A program made the translations under genes and the position numbers. 64,000 nt of DNA. Source: Hyphomicrobiales bacterium. GTDB lineage: Bacteria > Pseudomonadota > Alphaproteobacteria > Rhizobiales > Rhizobiaceae. Shown one piece after another: positions 54,228 through 63,384 of the stretch (position 1 is its first letter; every line of letters begins with the position of its first letter). The stretch covers positions 62,001 through 126,000 of the forward strand of contig UCMT01000026.1 of NCBI GenBank assembly GCA_900473795.1, written 5' to 3'. Below the pieces are notes generated by a model. It was not told where the DNA came from and ran no database searches. It saw only the letters and a program-made list of their open reading frames with translations.

Positions 54228-55259
54228 ATGAGCGAGACCACCGCCAATCTCGAACTGCCCTATATTCTGCCCTCCCAGGCGCAGAAGCACGTCTCCCACA
54301 ATGAGGCGCTGCAGCGGCTCGACGCCGTCACCCAGCTGACGGTGACCGCCTCTTTGGCAACCCCGCCTTCCGATCCAGAGGAAGGAACCTGCTACAACGT
54401 GGCTTCATCGCCGACCGGAGCATGGGCCGGCAAAAATGGAAACCTGGCCTTCCGCCAGGACGGCGACTGGATCTTCATCAGCCCGAAAGAGGGCTGGCGC
54501 GGCTGGTTCCTGGCCGAGGACAAATTGAAGATCCACGACGGCACCGCCTGGGTCACCTATGACGCCATCGGAACACCGTCGTTTGTTGGCATCAACACCG
54601 CCGCCGACAGCACCAACAGGCTTGCCGTGTCGGCCGCGGCGACCCTGCTGACCCATGACGGGAATGGCCACCAGGTAAAGGTGAACAAGGCGGCAGCCGG
54701 CGATACGGCGAGCCTGTTGTTCCAGAGCGGCTGGTCCGGCCGGGCGGAAATGGGGCTTGCCGGCTCGGATGAGTTCGCCGTCAAGGTCAGCCCCGATGGC
54801 ACAAGCTGGACCTCCGCGCTCAATATTACCGGCCAGGGCCAGGTGCGCATGCCGCGACGGCCGCTGGTGCGCGCCACCCGCGGCGGCGGCGTGCTGACGC
54901 CGGCATCCGGCTCGCAGACCGGGTTCTCTAACCTCAGCGTCAACCAGGGCGGCTTCACCCTGGGCGCCACCGTCGCCGGCGGCGGCAGCCGACTGATCGT
55001 CCCCGTGGCAGCCCCTTACCTCGTCTGCCTCGGCGTCGAAGCCAATCCCGCCGGAGCCTTTTCCGTGGCCGTCAAAGTCAATGGGACCACGACGATCGCC
55101 AGCATCAACGACAACGACGCGGTCTCCGCATCCTATGGCAATTGCGCGATCGGAATGGCGCTTCTGAATGCCGGAGACTGGCTGGTGTTGGAACACAACG
55201 GAACCACGCCGATCGATTTCGGCTATGACAAGACGGAGCTGACGGTGGTGATGCTGTAA
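54228..55259 (+). CDS. DUF2793 protein (phage-tail-like)
   Basis: This 343-residue protein belongs to a family often found in rhizobial phage tails and gene transfer agents. The N-terminus has the hallmark NLELPYILPSQAQKHVSHNE and an LDAVTQLTV stretch. The middle has an WIFISPKEGWRGWFLAEDK module, and the rest is beta-rich (repeated G, T, S strands) like a receptor-binding tip. CAAAGGAG precedes the ATG. No other phage gene is nearby, so it is an orphan. Confidence 0.85.
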   Translation: MSETTANLELPYILPSQAQKHVSHNEALQRLDAVTQLTVTASLATPPSDPEEGTCYNVASSPTGAWAGKNGNLAFRQDGDWIFISPKEGWRGWFLAEDKLKIHDGTAWVTYDAIGTPSFVGINTAADSTNRLAVSAAATLLTHDGNGHQVKVNKAAAGDTASLLFQSGWSGRAEMGLAGSDEFAVKVSPDGTSWTSALNITGQGQVRMPRRPLVRATRGGGVLTPASGSQTGFSNLSVNQGGFTLGATVAGGGSRLIVPVAAPYLVCLGVEANPAGAFSVAVKVNGTTTIASINDNDAVSASYGNCAIGMALLNAGDWLVLEHNGTTPIDFGYDKTELTVVML

Positions 55260-55391
55260 GGCGTCCTGACCGGCCCACCCTTGGCTGTAGCATGACTGTG
55301 CGGACACCCATCTCCTCCGTCATCCTCGCCGTGCAGGGATGACGGAGACGCATGCAGGCCAATGCGCCCTCGCCCCTCCGTGGGCGCTTGC

Positions 55392-58300
55392 CTAAACCGG
55401 CACCGCCTCGCCGGAAGCCGGTGCTTCCGTGCCCGCGGCTGTCGCCTCGTCCTCCTTCTCCGGCGGCCTGATACGGAACCAGGCGAGGTAAAGCGCCGGC
55501 AGGAAGAGCAGCGTCAGCACCGTGCCGACGATGATGCCGCCCATCATGGCATAGGCCATCGGTCCCCAGAAGATTTCGCGCGCGATCGGGATCAGCGCCA
55601 GGCTGGCCGCCGCGGCGGTGAGCATGATCGGCCGCATGCGGTGTTCGGTCGCCTCCTGCACCGCCTGCCAGGGCGGCATGCCCTCCTTGCGCAGATCCTC
55701 GATTTGCACGACGAGAATGACCGAGTTGCGGATCAGGATGCCGATCAACGCCAGGATGCCGAGAATGGCGACGAAGCCCATCGGCGAATTGCTCGACAAA
55801 AGCGCCACCACCACCCCGATCAGCGCCAGCGGCGCCACCGCGAAAACAAGGAACAGTCGCGAGAAACTCTGAAGCTGGATCATCAGGATCGTCGCCATGA
55901 CGAACAGCATCAACGGCACGACAGCCGCAATCGGCGCCTGGCTCTTGGCACTTTCCTCGACGCTGCCGCCGAGTGTCACCTCGTATCCCGGCGGCAGCTT
56001 TTCGGCGTAGGCGGCGACGTCCTTTTCCAGCTGCGCGACGATCGTCGCCGGCTGCGTCGGGCCGTTGATGCCCGCCTTGACGGTCAGCGTCGGCATGCGC
56101 GAACGCCGCCAGACCACCGGCTGCTCCATTTCGTAGCGGAAGTTCGCGACCGCGGCGAGCGGTACGGAGGTGCCGCTTGCGCCCGGCAGCTGAAGATCAC
56201 GCAACGTCTCGATCGATTGCCGCTCCGACGCCTTGGCACGGGCAACGACGTTGATCAGATAGATATCGTCACGAACCTGTGTGACGGTCGTACCGCCGAC
56301 GATGCCGTTCAGCGCCGAGGAGATATCCTGCGAGGTAACACCGAGTTGGCGGGCCTTGTCCTGCAGAACATCGACCTTGATCACGCGGGCCGGCTCGTTC
56401 CAGTCATAGACGATGTCGCCGAGCAGCGGATTGCGTCCGAGAACGCTGCCGAGTTCGAGCGCATGCTTGCGCACCTCGCCGATGTCCGGCCCGCTGACGC
56501 GGTACTGCACCGGACGGCCAACGGGCGGGCCGATGTCGAGCAGCTTCACGTAGGCATCCGTACCGACGAAGGTTTGCTTCAGATATTTCTGCAGGTCGGC
56601 GCGGACCTTGTCGCGCACTTCCAGGCTCTTGGTGACGATGATCGTCTGGCCGAAGGATGTATCCGGCGGCTGGACGTCGAAGGACAGGACGAAGCGGACC
56701 GCGCCCTGTCCGACATAGGTGGACCAACGCTCGATATCGGGATTGCCGACGAGCTTGTCCTGTTCGAACTTCGCCATCTGCGCGTCGGTCTCGGTGATCG
56801 ATGCGTTTTGCGGCAGCGACCAGTCGACGATCAGCTCAAGCCGGTCCGACGACGGGAAGAACTGCTGCTGAACGTGGCCCATGCCGAAGACGGAGGCGGC
56901 AAAAACGATCACGGTGGCGACGATGGTGGTCCAGCGCCAGCGCATGCACAAGAGGAGAACAGCGGCAAACATCCGCGCCAGGCGGCCTTTCTCGCCGTGA
57001 TGCTGCTTCATGGTTTTGGGCAGGATGGTAACACCGAGCAGGGGCGCAAACACCACCGCGACGATCCATGAGACGAGCAGAGAAACGGCGATGACGACGA
57101 ACAGCGTGAAGGTGAATTCGCCCGCCGCGCTGTCGTTGAGGCCGACCGGAATAAAGCTCGCGACGGTGACGAGCGTGCCGGTCAGCATCGGAAAGGCCGT
57201 CGAAGTATAGACATACGTCGCCGCCTTGCGCAGCGTATCGCCCGCCTCCAGCCGCGCCACCATCATCTCGACCGCGATCATCGCGTCATCGACGAGAAGG
57301 CCGAGCGCAATGATCAGCGCACCGAGCGAAATGCGCTGCAGAGAAATGCCGGTATAGGACATGACGACGAAGGTGATGGCGAGCGTCAGCGGGATCGACA
57401 GGGCAACGACGAATCCAGCCCGCATGCCGAGGCTGACGAAGCTGACGGCAAGCACGATGATCACGGCCTCTGCCAGCCCGCGGGTGAACCCGGAAACCGC
57501 CTCTTCGACGATCAGCGGCTGGTCGGAGACGAGATGCACGCCGACGCCGACCGGCAACTCGGCTTCCACCGCCTTGATCTGCTCTTCGACATGGGCACCG
57601 AATTCCAAGAGGTTGGCGCCCTGTTTCATGCCGATGGCAAGACCGATCGCGGGCTGTCCGTTGAAACGGAACAGCGCCGAGGGTGGATCGGTATATCCGC
57701 GCGTGATGGTGGCGATATCGCTCAGCCGGAAGAAACGGTCGTTCACCTGCAGGTTGACGGCGCGCAGGCTGTCTTCCGAGGTAAACTGGCCGTTGACGCG
57801 CAGGCTGATCCGCTCTCCCTCAGCCTGCACGACGCCTGAGGGCGCAATGGCGTTCTGCGCCTGCAGCGTGGCAAGGACCGCGTTCTGGTCGATGCCGAGC
57901 GCGGCGAGCTGGCGCGCCGAGAACTCGAGATAGATCACCTCGTCCTGCGCGCCGATGATATCGACCTTGCCGATATTCGGAACGGTGAGGATCTGCCGGC
58001 GGGCGTCCTCGACATAATCGCGCAATTGCCTCTGCGTCAGACCATCGGCGGTGAAGGCATAGATATTGCCGAACACATCGCCGAACCGGTCGTTGAACGA
58101 TGGCCCCACGACGCCAGAGGGAAACTGGCCGCTGATATCGCGGATCATGTTGCGCACGGTCACCCAGATCGAGGCAACGTCCCGGGCCTTCGTCGACTGC
58201 TTCAGATTGACGAAAACGAGCGTCTGGCCCGGCGTGGTGATGCTGCGGGTGTAATCGAGCGATTCCAGCTCTTCGAGCTTGCGCTCGATGCGCTCGGTAA

Positions 58301-58496
58301 CCTGCCGCGTGGTCTCCTCGACCGAGGCGCCCGGCCATTGGGCCGAAATCGTCATGGTCTTGATGGTGAAGGACGGGTCTTCCTCGCGGCCGAGGCTCAA
58401 ATAGGAAAAGAAGCCGAGCAGGCCGAAGACGATCATGAAATACCAGACCATCGACGCATGATCGAGTGCCCAGTCGGAAAGGTTGAACTTCTTCAT
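55392..58496 (-). CDS. RND efflux transporter permease, TriC-like
   Basis: This pump has 1034 residues: FSYLSLGREEDPSFTIKTM at the N-terminus, helix 4 with the paired acidic residues GLLVDDAMIAVEMMVARLE, and the second-half motif LIGILIRNSVILVVQIEDLR. It follows two adaptor genes with overlapping starts and stops. That matches the TriABC arrangement, in which a single pump uses two different adaptors. It lacks an outer-membrane component in the operon. The substrate is unknown. Confidence 0.92.
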   Translation of the reverse strand: MKKFNLSDWALDHASMVWYFMIVFGLLGFFSYLSLGREEDPSFTIKTMTISAQWPGASVEETTRQVTERIERKLEELESLDYTRSITTPGQTLVFVNLKQSTKARDVASIWVTVRNMIRDISGQFPSGVVGPSFNDRFGDVFGNIYAFTADGLTQRQLRDYVEDARRQILTVPNIGKVDIIGAQDEVIYLEFSARQLAALGIDQNAVLATLQAQNAIAPSGVVQAEGERISLRVNGQFTSEDSLRAVNLQVNDRFFRLSDIATITRGYTDPPSALFRFNGQPAIGLAIGMKQGANLLEFGAHVEEQIKAVEAELPVGVGVHLVSDQPLIVEEAVSGFTRGLAEAVIIVLAVSFVSLGMRAGFVVALSIPLTLAITFVVMSYTGISLQRISLGALIIALGLLVDDAMIAVEMMVARLEAGDTLRKAATYVYTSTAFPMLTGTLVTVASFIPVGLNDSAAGEFTFTLFVVIAVSLLVSWIVAVVFAPLLGVTILPKTMKQHHGEKGRLARMFAAVLLLCMRWRWTTIVATVIVFAASVFGMGHVQQQFFPSSDRLELIVDWSLPQNASITETDAQMAKFEQDKLVGNPDIERWSTYVGQGAVRFVLSFDVQPPDTSFGQTIIVTKSLEVRDKVRADLQKYLKQTFVGTDAYVKLLDIGPPVGRPVQYRVSGPDIGEVRKHALELGSVLGRNPLLGDIVYDWNEPARVIKVDVLQDKARQLGVTSQDISSALNGIVGGTTVTQVRDDIYLINVVARAKASERQSIETLRDLQLPGASGTSVPLAAVANFRYEMEQPVVWRRSRMPTLTVKAGINGPTQPATIVAQLEKDVAAYAEKLPPGYEVTLGGSVEESAKSQAPIAAVVPLMLFVMATILMIQLQSFSRLFLVFAVAPLALIGVVVALLSSNSPMGFVAILGILALIGILIRNSVILVVQIEDLRKEGMPPWQAVQEATEHRMRPIMLTAAAASLALIPIAREIFWGPMAYAMMGGIIVGTVLTLLFLPALYLAWFRIRPPEKEDEATAAGTEAPASGEAVPV

Positions 58497-59569
58497 GAAC
58501 GCGCCTCGTTTTCGAATTTCACTTTCTGCCCTTCCTCAAGACTGTGCACTCCGGCTGTCACGACACGCATCCCGGCGTCGATACCTGCGGTGACGACGAT
58601 CCCACCCTCGATCGTAGGCCCGGTAATCACTTCGCGGCTCTTGACGGTTCCGTCCTCTTCGACCACCCAGACAAAGGATTTGCCGTCGCGGAGAAGGATA
58701 GCGGTCGCCGGCAGAACCATCTGCTCGACGGCGGCTTCCTTCAGGGAAGCGGTGATCGTCGTTCCGAGCCGGAAACTTTCCGGCGGGTTTTCGAGAGCTA
58801 TCTTGACGCGGCGCGTTCGCGTCGCCGCATCTGCGGCCGGCGCGATCTCACGGACCTTGCCGCTCACCGTCATGGCAGGATTGATCTGCAGGGTAACCGA
58901 AAACGGCGTCCCCACCGGCAGAAGCGCATCGCCATCCGGCACATCTACCACTGCGTCGCGCTCATCCGGCCGGGCCACGGTCACGACGGCGGCGCCGGCG
59001 GCGACGACCTGCCCTACCTCCGCCCCGGTCTGCGTCACGACGCCGTCGAATGCAGCCGTGACTTGCGTATAGGAAAGCTGCTCTTTGGCTTTCGCCAAGG
59101 CGGCCTGCGCCTGCACGACCGAAGCTTGAGCGGCCGTCCTCGCCTGCTCGGTGGTTTCCACTGTCGCCTGTGTTTCCGTACCAACCTTGAACAGTGCCTT
59201 GGCGCGGCGCTCCACGGAAACGGCATTGGCGAGCGTGGCTTGCGCATTGGCGAGATCTGCGCGGGCCGACCCGACGGCAAGCTCGAGCGCCGTCGGATCG
59301 AGCGTCGCCAGCAATTGACCGCGGCGGACCACATCTCCGGTATCGACGTCACGGGCCACAAGAAGACCGGTCGTGCGCGGACCGAAAACGGTCTGAACCT
59401 TCGGCTGCACGGTGCCTGCGAAGGTGGAACCGGGGAGACGCCTGGGGGTGACGATTTGCGAAAGCACGGGACGGATCACCGCAGGCGCCTGTTCCTCGCC
59501 TTTCTGACAACCAGCGAGCATCAGAAGCGTGATAGGCGCGAAAAACAGCGCCAGCGATATCCGGTTCAT
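58493..59569 (-). CDS. RND efflux adaptor, second of two
   Basis: It is a lipoprotein of 358 residues: signal LALFFAPITLLMLAGC with the lipobox cysteine near 21. The lipoyl half TTGLLVARDVDTGDVVRRG, an alanine-rich coiled coil (about 95-160), and VTAAFDGVVTQTGAEVGQV follow. It overlaps both neighbours by four bases. Confidence 0.92.
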   Translation of the reverse strand: MNRISLALFFAPITLLMLAGCQKGEEQAPAVIRPVLSQIVTPRRLPGSTFAGTVQPKVQTVFGPRTTGLLVARDVDTGDVVRRGQLLATLDPTALELAVGSARADLANAQATLANAVSVERRAKALFKVGTETQATVETTEQARTAAQASVVQAQAALAKAKEQLSYTQVTAAFDGVVTQTGAEVGQVVAAGAAVVTVARPDERDAVVDVPDGDALLPVGTPFSVTLQINPAMTVSGKVREIAPAADAATRTRRVKIALENPPESFRLGTTITASLKEAAVEQMVLPATAILLRDGKSFVWVVEEDGTVKSREVITGPTIEGGIVVTAGIDAGMRVVTAGVHSLEEGQKVKFENEARS

Positions 59570-60663
59570 TCTGCCTGCTCCTTGATGACGTCGACAACCT
59601 GGCCGGGACGCAACATCTTTGCGCCCTCGACCACCACGGTTTCGCCCTTGGCGATGCCGTCGGAAACGAGCACGCGGCCCGTCTCGTACGTCGCCACCGT
59701 CACCGGCTTCAGATCGACGGTGCTGTTTTTTTCATCCACCACCCAGACGGCAGGCTTGCCATTCAGTTCGGAAAGGCTGGTCCAAGGCAGGATAACCAGT
59801 TTCGTTGGCTGGGAACTGGCAAAACCGGTGACCGGCGCGCCCAGCGTCATGCGCTCGGGCGTGCTGTCCATCGCGATCTTGACGCGCACCGTGCCCGTCG
59901 CCGAGTCGATCGTCGGCGAGATCTCGCTGACCGTTCCCTCGGCCTTGACCGAGGGGTCGCTGACCAGCGCCAGACTGATCTTGGGCTCCGCAGGCTTTTC
60001 GAAAAGCAGCGATTCGTAGACGTTGAAGATCGCATCGCGCGGGCCGTCTCTTGCGACGCTGAACATGGTTTGCGCCGCCTGAACCACCTGGCCCGCTTCG
60101 GCGTTGCGCACGGTCACGATGCCGTCCGCATCGGCGCGAAGCTCGGTGTAGGACAGGGCATCGCGCGATGTGCCGAGTTGCGCCTTCGCGGAAACGAGCG
60201 ATCCTTCGGCAGTCCGCAAGGCCGTCTGCGCCTGATCGAAGGATTCCTGTGTCGTCGAGTTTTTCTCCAGCAGGGATTTTTGACGTTCGAAAGCGGATGA
60301 GGCCTGTCTCACCTGCGCTTCCGCCGAACCGACGGCGGCTTCAGAAGCCCCGACATCCGCCTGCTGCACCCTCGGGTCGATGCGTGCCAGAACTTCTCCG
60401 ACCGTCACGTGCGATCCGACATCCGCATACCATTCCGTTATCTGACCGCTGACGCGGAACGAAAGATTGGTCTGGACATGGGCGACGACCTCGCCGGTGA
60501 GCATCACCTTCTGCTGATAATCGACGACGTCGGCGCTTTGCACCCGCACGGTTGCCTTTTCCTTTTCCGATTGCTTCGTCTCCCCCTGGCAGGAGGCGAG
60601 AATCAGCATAACGGCAGTCGCCGCGCACCACCTGCCCAGGCCGTAGTTTCGTTTTCCGTTCAT
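59566..60663 (-). CDS. RND efflux adaptor, first of two
   Basis: It is a lipoprotein adaptor of 365 residues with lipobox LILASCQGE. The lipoyl half FRVSGQITEWYADVGSHVT, a coiled coil (about 95-160) and ADGIVTVRNAEAGQVVQA follow. ATG 60663 is preferred because a possible operator-promoter lies at 60706-60729, immediately before an alternative in-frame ATG at 60699. It heads the three-gene efflux operon. Confidence 0.9.
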   Translation of the reverse strand: MNGKRNYGLGRWCAATAVMLILASCQGETKQSEKEKATVRVQSADVVDYQQKVMLTGEVVAHVQTNLSFRVSGQITEWYADVGSHVTVGEVLARIDPRVQQADVGASEAAVGSAEAQVRQASSAFERQKSLLEKNSTTQESFDQAQTALRTAEGSLVSAKAQLGTSRDALSYTELRADADGIVTVRNAEAGQVVQAAQTMFSVARDGPRDAIFNVYESLLFEKPAEPKISLALVSDPSVKAEGTVSEISPTIDSATGTVRVKIAMDSTPERMTLGAPVTGFASSQPTKLVILPWTSLSELNGKPAVWVVDEKNSTVDLKPVTVATYETGRVLVSDGIAKGETVVVEGAKMLRPGQVVDVIKEQAE

Positions 60664-60705
60664 CTGCGGCTGCTCGCTCCGATAATCGCGCTGAACCATT
60701 TATTG

Positions 60706-60729
60706 TGGACCCTCAATATAGTGGGTCAA
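60706..60729. promoter_or_regulatory. Imperfect palindrome upstream of the two-adaptor RND operon
   Basis: GACCC at 60708-60712 mirrors GGGTC at 60723-60727. The inner bases CTCAATATAGTG are mostly paired, with 9 of 12 half-site positions complementary. On the minus strand it contains a TTGACC and TATATT-like pair. It is a plausible TetR-type operator, but no TetR gene is adjacent. Confidence 0.45.
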
Positions 60730-60920
60730 CGACGATGACAAGCCACCCGAACGGACAGGGCGCAATTGTCACAGCGGGAAGAATCGCGCCCGTGGTCGCC
60801 CAAGCAGACTGGTCAGCGAAATTATGAGAATTTCTTACAAAAGACGAGAAAAACCGGATTGCTCTCTTGGTCGGGGAACGCAGAACGGGACGTCCCTGAC
60901 CAGTTCCGAGGGCAGGAAAC

Positions 60921-61277
60921 TCATGATCGACCAGTCACCACGACACCGAGGAGGCTGCCGAGCGACAGTTCATTGAACGGCTTGCTGATCCGGGGAATGT
61001 CACGCAATGCAGCAGGAAAACTTGCGTCCTCGCCATAGCCGCTGACGAAACCGAAGGCCACGCCGCGCGCGATCAGCACGCCGGCGAAATCGAAGCTCGT
61101 ATCGGGACCAAGATTGACGTCGAGAAAAGCGAAATCGAAGGTTTGCTCTTGGATGAGAGCCGCGGCCTGCGTCAGGTCGGTGGCAATCTCGACGTGCTCG
61201 ACGCCCAACGATTTCAAAATATCCTCCGCCTCCATGGCGATGAGCAAATTGTCTTCCAGCACCAACACGCGCTTCAT
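60921..61277 (-). CDS. Single-domain response regulator receiver
   Basis: The 118-residue protein is only a receiver: acidic pair VLVLEDNLLIAMEAE, phospho-aspartate in FAFLDVNLGPDTS, conserved threonine/serine position in FGFVSGYGE and lysine in PRISKPF. ATG 61277 starts the usual MKRVLVLED; a GTG at 61304 lacks a ribosome site. No kinase is adjacent. It may be a phosphate sink or act on a distant partner. Confidence 0.88.
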   Translation of the reverse strand: MKRVLVLEDNLLIAMEAEDILKSLGVEHVEIATDLTQAAALIQEQTFDFAFLDVNLGPDTSFDFAGVLIARGVAFGFVSGYGEDASFPAALRDIPRISKPFNELSLGSLLGVVVTGRS

Positions 61278-61464
61278 CAAAACTTGGATTTCCGTAAACG
61301 CCACCGATATTGGTTCCCGTCTGCCTTCGGCCGCTCACCCGTGAACGCGGTCTTGAACCTTTCCTGTTAAAACAAGAACGGGGCGGCGGCATTTAAATAA
61401 GACATGTAGACCATCAACGGCCGGATCATCTCGGCGATTGCATTGGACAGACGCTCTTTCGCAT

Positions 61465-62220
61465 TCAGATAAAGGGGCGAGTCTTTTCCTGATGCCCTTC
61501 CCAGCCCGAAATCTTCATCAGACCCTCGTCGTCGAGGATGTCGCAGCCGCGATCGGCCCAGCGGATCAGCTTCCGTTCCCCGAGTTTTTTCAATGTTTTG
61601 TTGGTGTGCACGATCGAAAGCCCGAGCGTATCGGCAACATGCTGCTGGGTGATCGGAATGGAGACGCGCGCGCCTTTGAAAAGATGGGTCGCCCTGGCGC
61701 GCTGATAGAGGAAGGCAAGCAGATAGGCCGCCCTTTCGAGTGCCGAACGGCGACCGATGCTGAGCAGGTTTTCATCGAGGATGCGCTCTTCCTGAGCTGC
61801 AATCCAGGTCAGGTCATAGGCAAGATCGGGGTAGTTGCGAAAGAGCGTGCCGAGTTTGTCACGTTCGAACACACACAAGGTCACGGGTGAAAGCGCTTCG
61901 ACCGAATGCTGCATCTCGCCCATGAGGCTGCCTTGAAGGCCGATCAGGTCGCCCGGCATCATATAGTTCAATATCTGCCGGCGACCGTCGTCCAGCATCT
62001 TGTAGCGAAAGCCCCAACCGGCAAGCACCGTAAAGAGATGGGCGCTGTGCGATCCCTCCACCAGAATCGTCGTTCCCGCGTCGACCGCCAGTTCACCCGT
62101 CTTGAAGTTGGAAACAAACGCGAGCTCCTCCGGTTGGAATGCGCGGAAATGCTCGAGCGCCCGCAAGGGACACTGCTCGCAGGGCGTCTGTTTGCTGTTG
62201 CGGGTTTTCGGAGCGGCCAT
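61465..62220 (-). CDS. Crp/Fnr-family regulator
   Basis: It has 251 residues. The cNMP-binding barrel spans about 25-140 (GDLIGLQGSLMGEMQHSVEA), and the winged helix-turn-helix is ITQQHVADTLGLSIVHTNKT. The N-terminus carries a CEQCPLR cysteine pair. These cysteines are not the full FNR set, so oxygen sensing through Fe-S is not shown. The target is unknown. A cAMP-making cyclase lies far upstream, but no link can be inferred. Confidence 0.88.
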   Translation of the reverse strand: MAAPKTRNSKQTPCEQCPLRALEHFRAFQPEELAFVSNFKTGELAVDAGTTILVEGSHSAHLFTVLAGWGFRYKMLDDGRRQILNYMMPGDLIGLQGSLMGEMQHSVEALSPVTLCVFERDKLGTLFRNYPDLAYDLTWIAAQEERILDENLLSIGRRSALERAAYLLAFLYQRARATHLFKGARVSIPITQQHVADTLGLSIVHTNKTLKKLGERKLIRWADRGCDILDDEGLMKISGWEGHQEKTRPFI

Positions 62221-62399
62221 TGAGTGTCCTCGGCGAAGTGAAAGATCGGCACTGGAAACAGGGCTTTGATTTACAATGAAAATTAGAGGCCGATGTTTTT
62301 CCGGCAAGGGGAGCTTGCAACGCGCCGGTGGACTTCTGCACCCGGCAAGCCTAGTTTTTCGCTTCGAGATCATACCCTTCAGAACGGGACGGAACCGCA

Positions 62400-63263
62400 A
62401 TGAACCATCCAGCCTTTGCCAGCAACCATGTCGCCGTTGTGACCGGAGCCGCGTCGGGCATCGGCCTTGCCGCCGCCAGGCGCTTCGCTGGCCTCGGAAT
62501 GAACGTCGTGCTCGCCGATCTGCCGGGCGAACGGCTGGACAAGGCGGCGCGCGAGACGGCGGCGCTCTCCCCACATGGCCCAAACAGCGTGGCAGCCATT
62601 GCCGCGGATGTGGCATCGATCGAATCGCTGCAGGCGCTGGAACGCGACGCCGTCGCGCTGTTCGGCCGCGTTCACGTGTTGATGAACAATGCCGGCATTC
62701 CGGGCAGCTCGATGTTCGGCGTGCAGGACGCGTGGGAAAAAGTCTTCGCCGTCAATCTGTGGGGCGTCGTCAACGGTTCACGCATCTTTGCGCCCGGCAT
62801 GATCGCCCACGGCCAGACCGGCCTCATCGTCAATACCGGCTCCAAGCAGGGCATCACCACCCCACCCGGCGACCCCGCCTACAATGTGACGAAGGCCGGC
62901 GTCAAAGCCTTCACCGAAGCACTGCAGCACGAACTGCGCGACACGCCCGACTGCAGGATCACGGCACACCTGCTGATCCCAGGGTTCGTCTACACGGCAC
63001 TGACCGCGCAGGGCCGCACGGAAAAGCCCGAGGGCGCCTGGACGCCGCAGGAAACGGTCGATTTCATGATGCAAAGCCTCGAAAACGACGACTTCTACAT
63101 CCTCTGCCCGGACAATGACGTCGAGCGCCCGACCGACGAGAAACGCATCCTCTGGGCCGCCGGCGATATCATCGAGAACCGCCCGCCGCTGTCGCGCTGG
63201 CATCCCGATTATGCCGACGCCTTCAAGGCATTTCTGACGAAGGATCGTCCGAAAATCAGCTAA
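62400..63263 (+). CDS. Short-chain dehydrogenase/reductase
   Basis: It has 287 residues. The NAD(P) motif is VTGAASGIGLAAARRF near residue 15, the structural motif NNAGIPGS near 98, and the active site has serine in NTGSKQG and Y-x3-K in PAYNVTKAG. The C-terminal 40 residues are longer than classic SDRs (ENRPPLSRWHPDYADAF). The substrate is unknown. It is divergent from the Crp/Fnr gene by 179 bases. Confidence 0.9.
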   Translation: MNHPAFASNHVAVVTGAASGIGLAAARRFAGLGMNVVLADLPGERLDKAARETAALSPHGPNSVAAIAADVASIESLQALERDAVALFGRVHVLMNNAGIPGSSMFGVQDAWEKVFAVNLWGVVNGSRIFAPGMIAHGQTGLIVNTGSKQGITTPPGDPAYNVTKAGVKAFTEALQHELRDTPDCRITAHLLIPGFVYTALTAQGRTEKPEGAWTPQETVDFMMQSLENDDFYILCPDNDVERPTDEKRILWAAGDIIENRPPLSRWHPDYADAFKAFLTKDRPKIS

Positions 63264-63384
63264 GGAATAGAGGCAACAAGCACCACTTCGCGCCGTCGCG
63301 CGGTGGACGCTGTGTTCACATCGCAGGACTGGCGCGGCTTTCCTTTTGCTGCTTTCCTGCGGCTTGATCAAAAGGTTTCATGAC

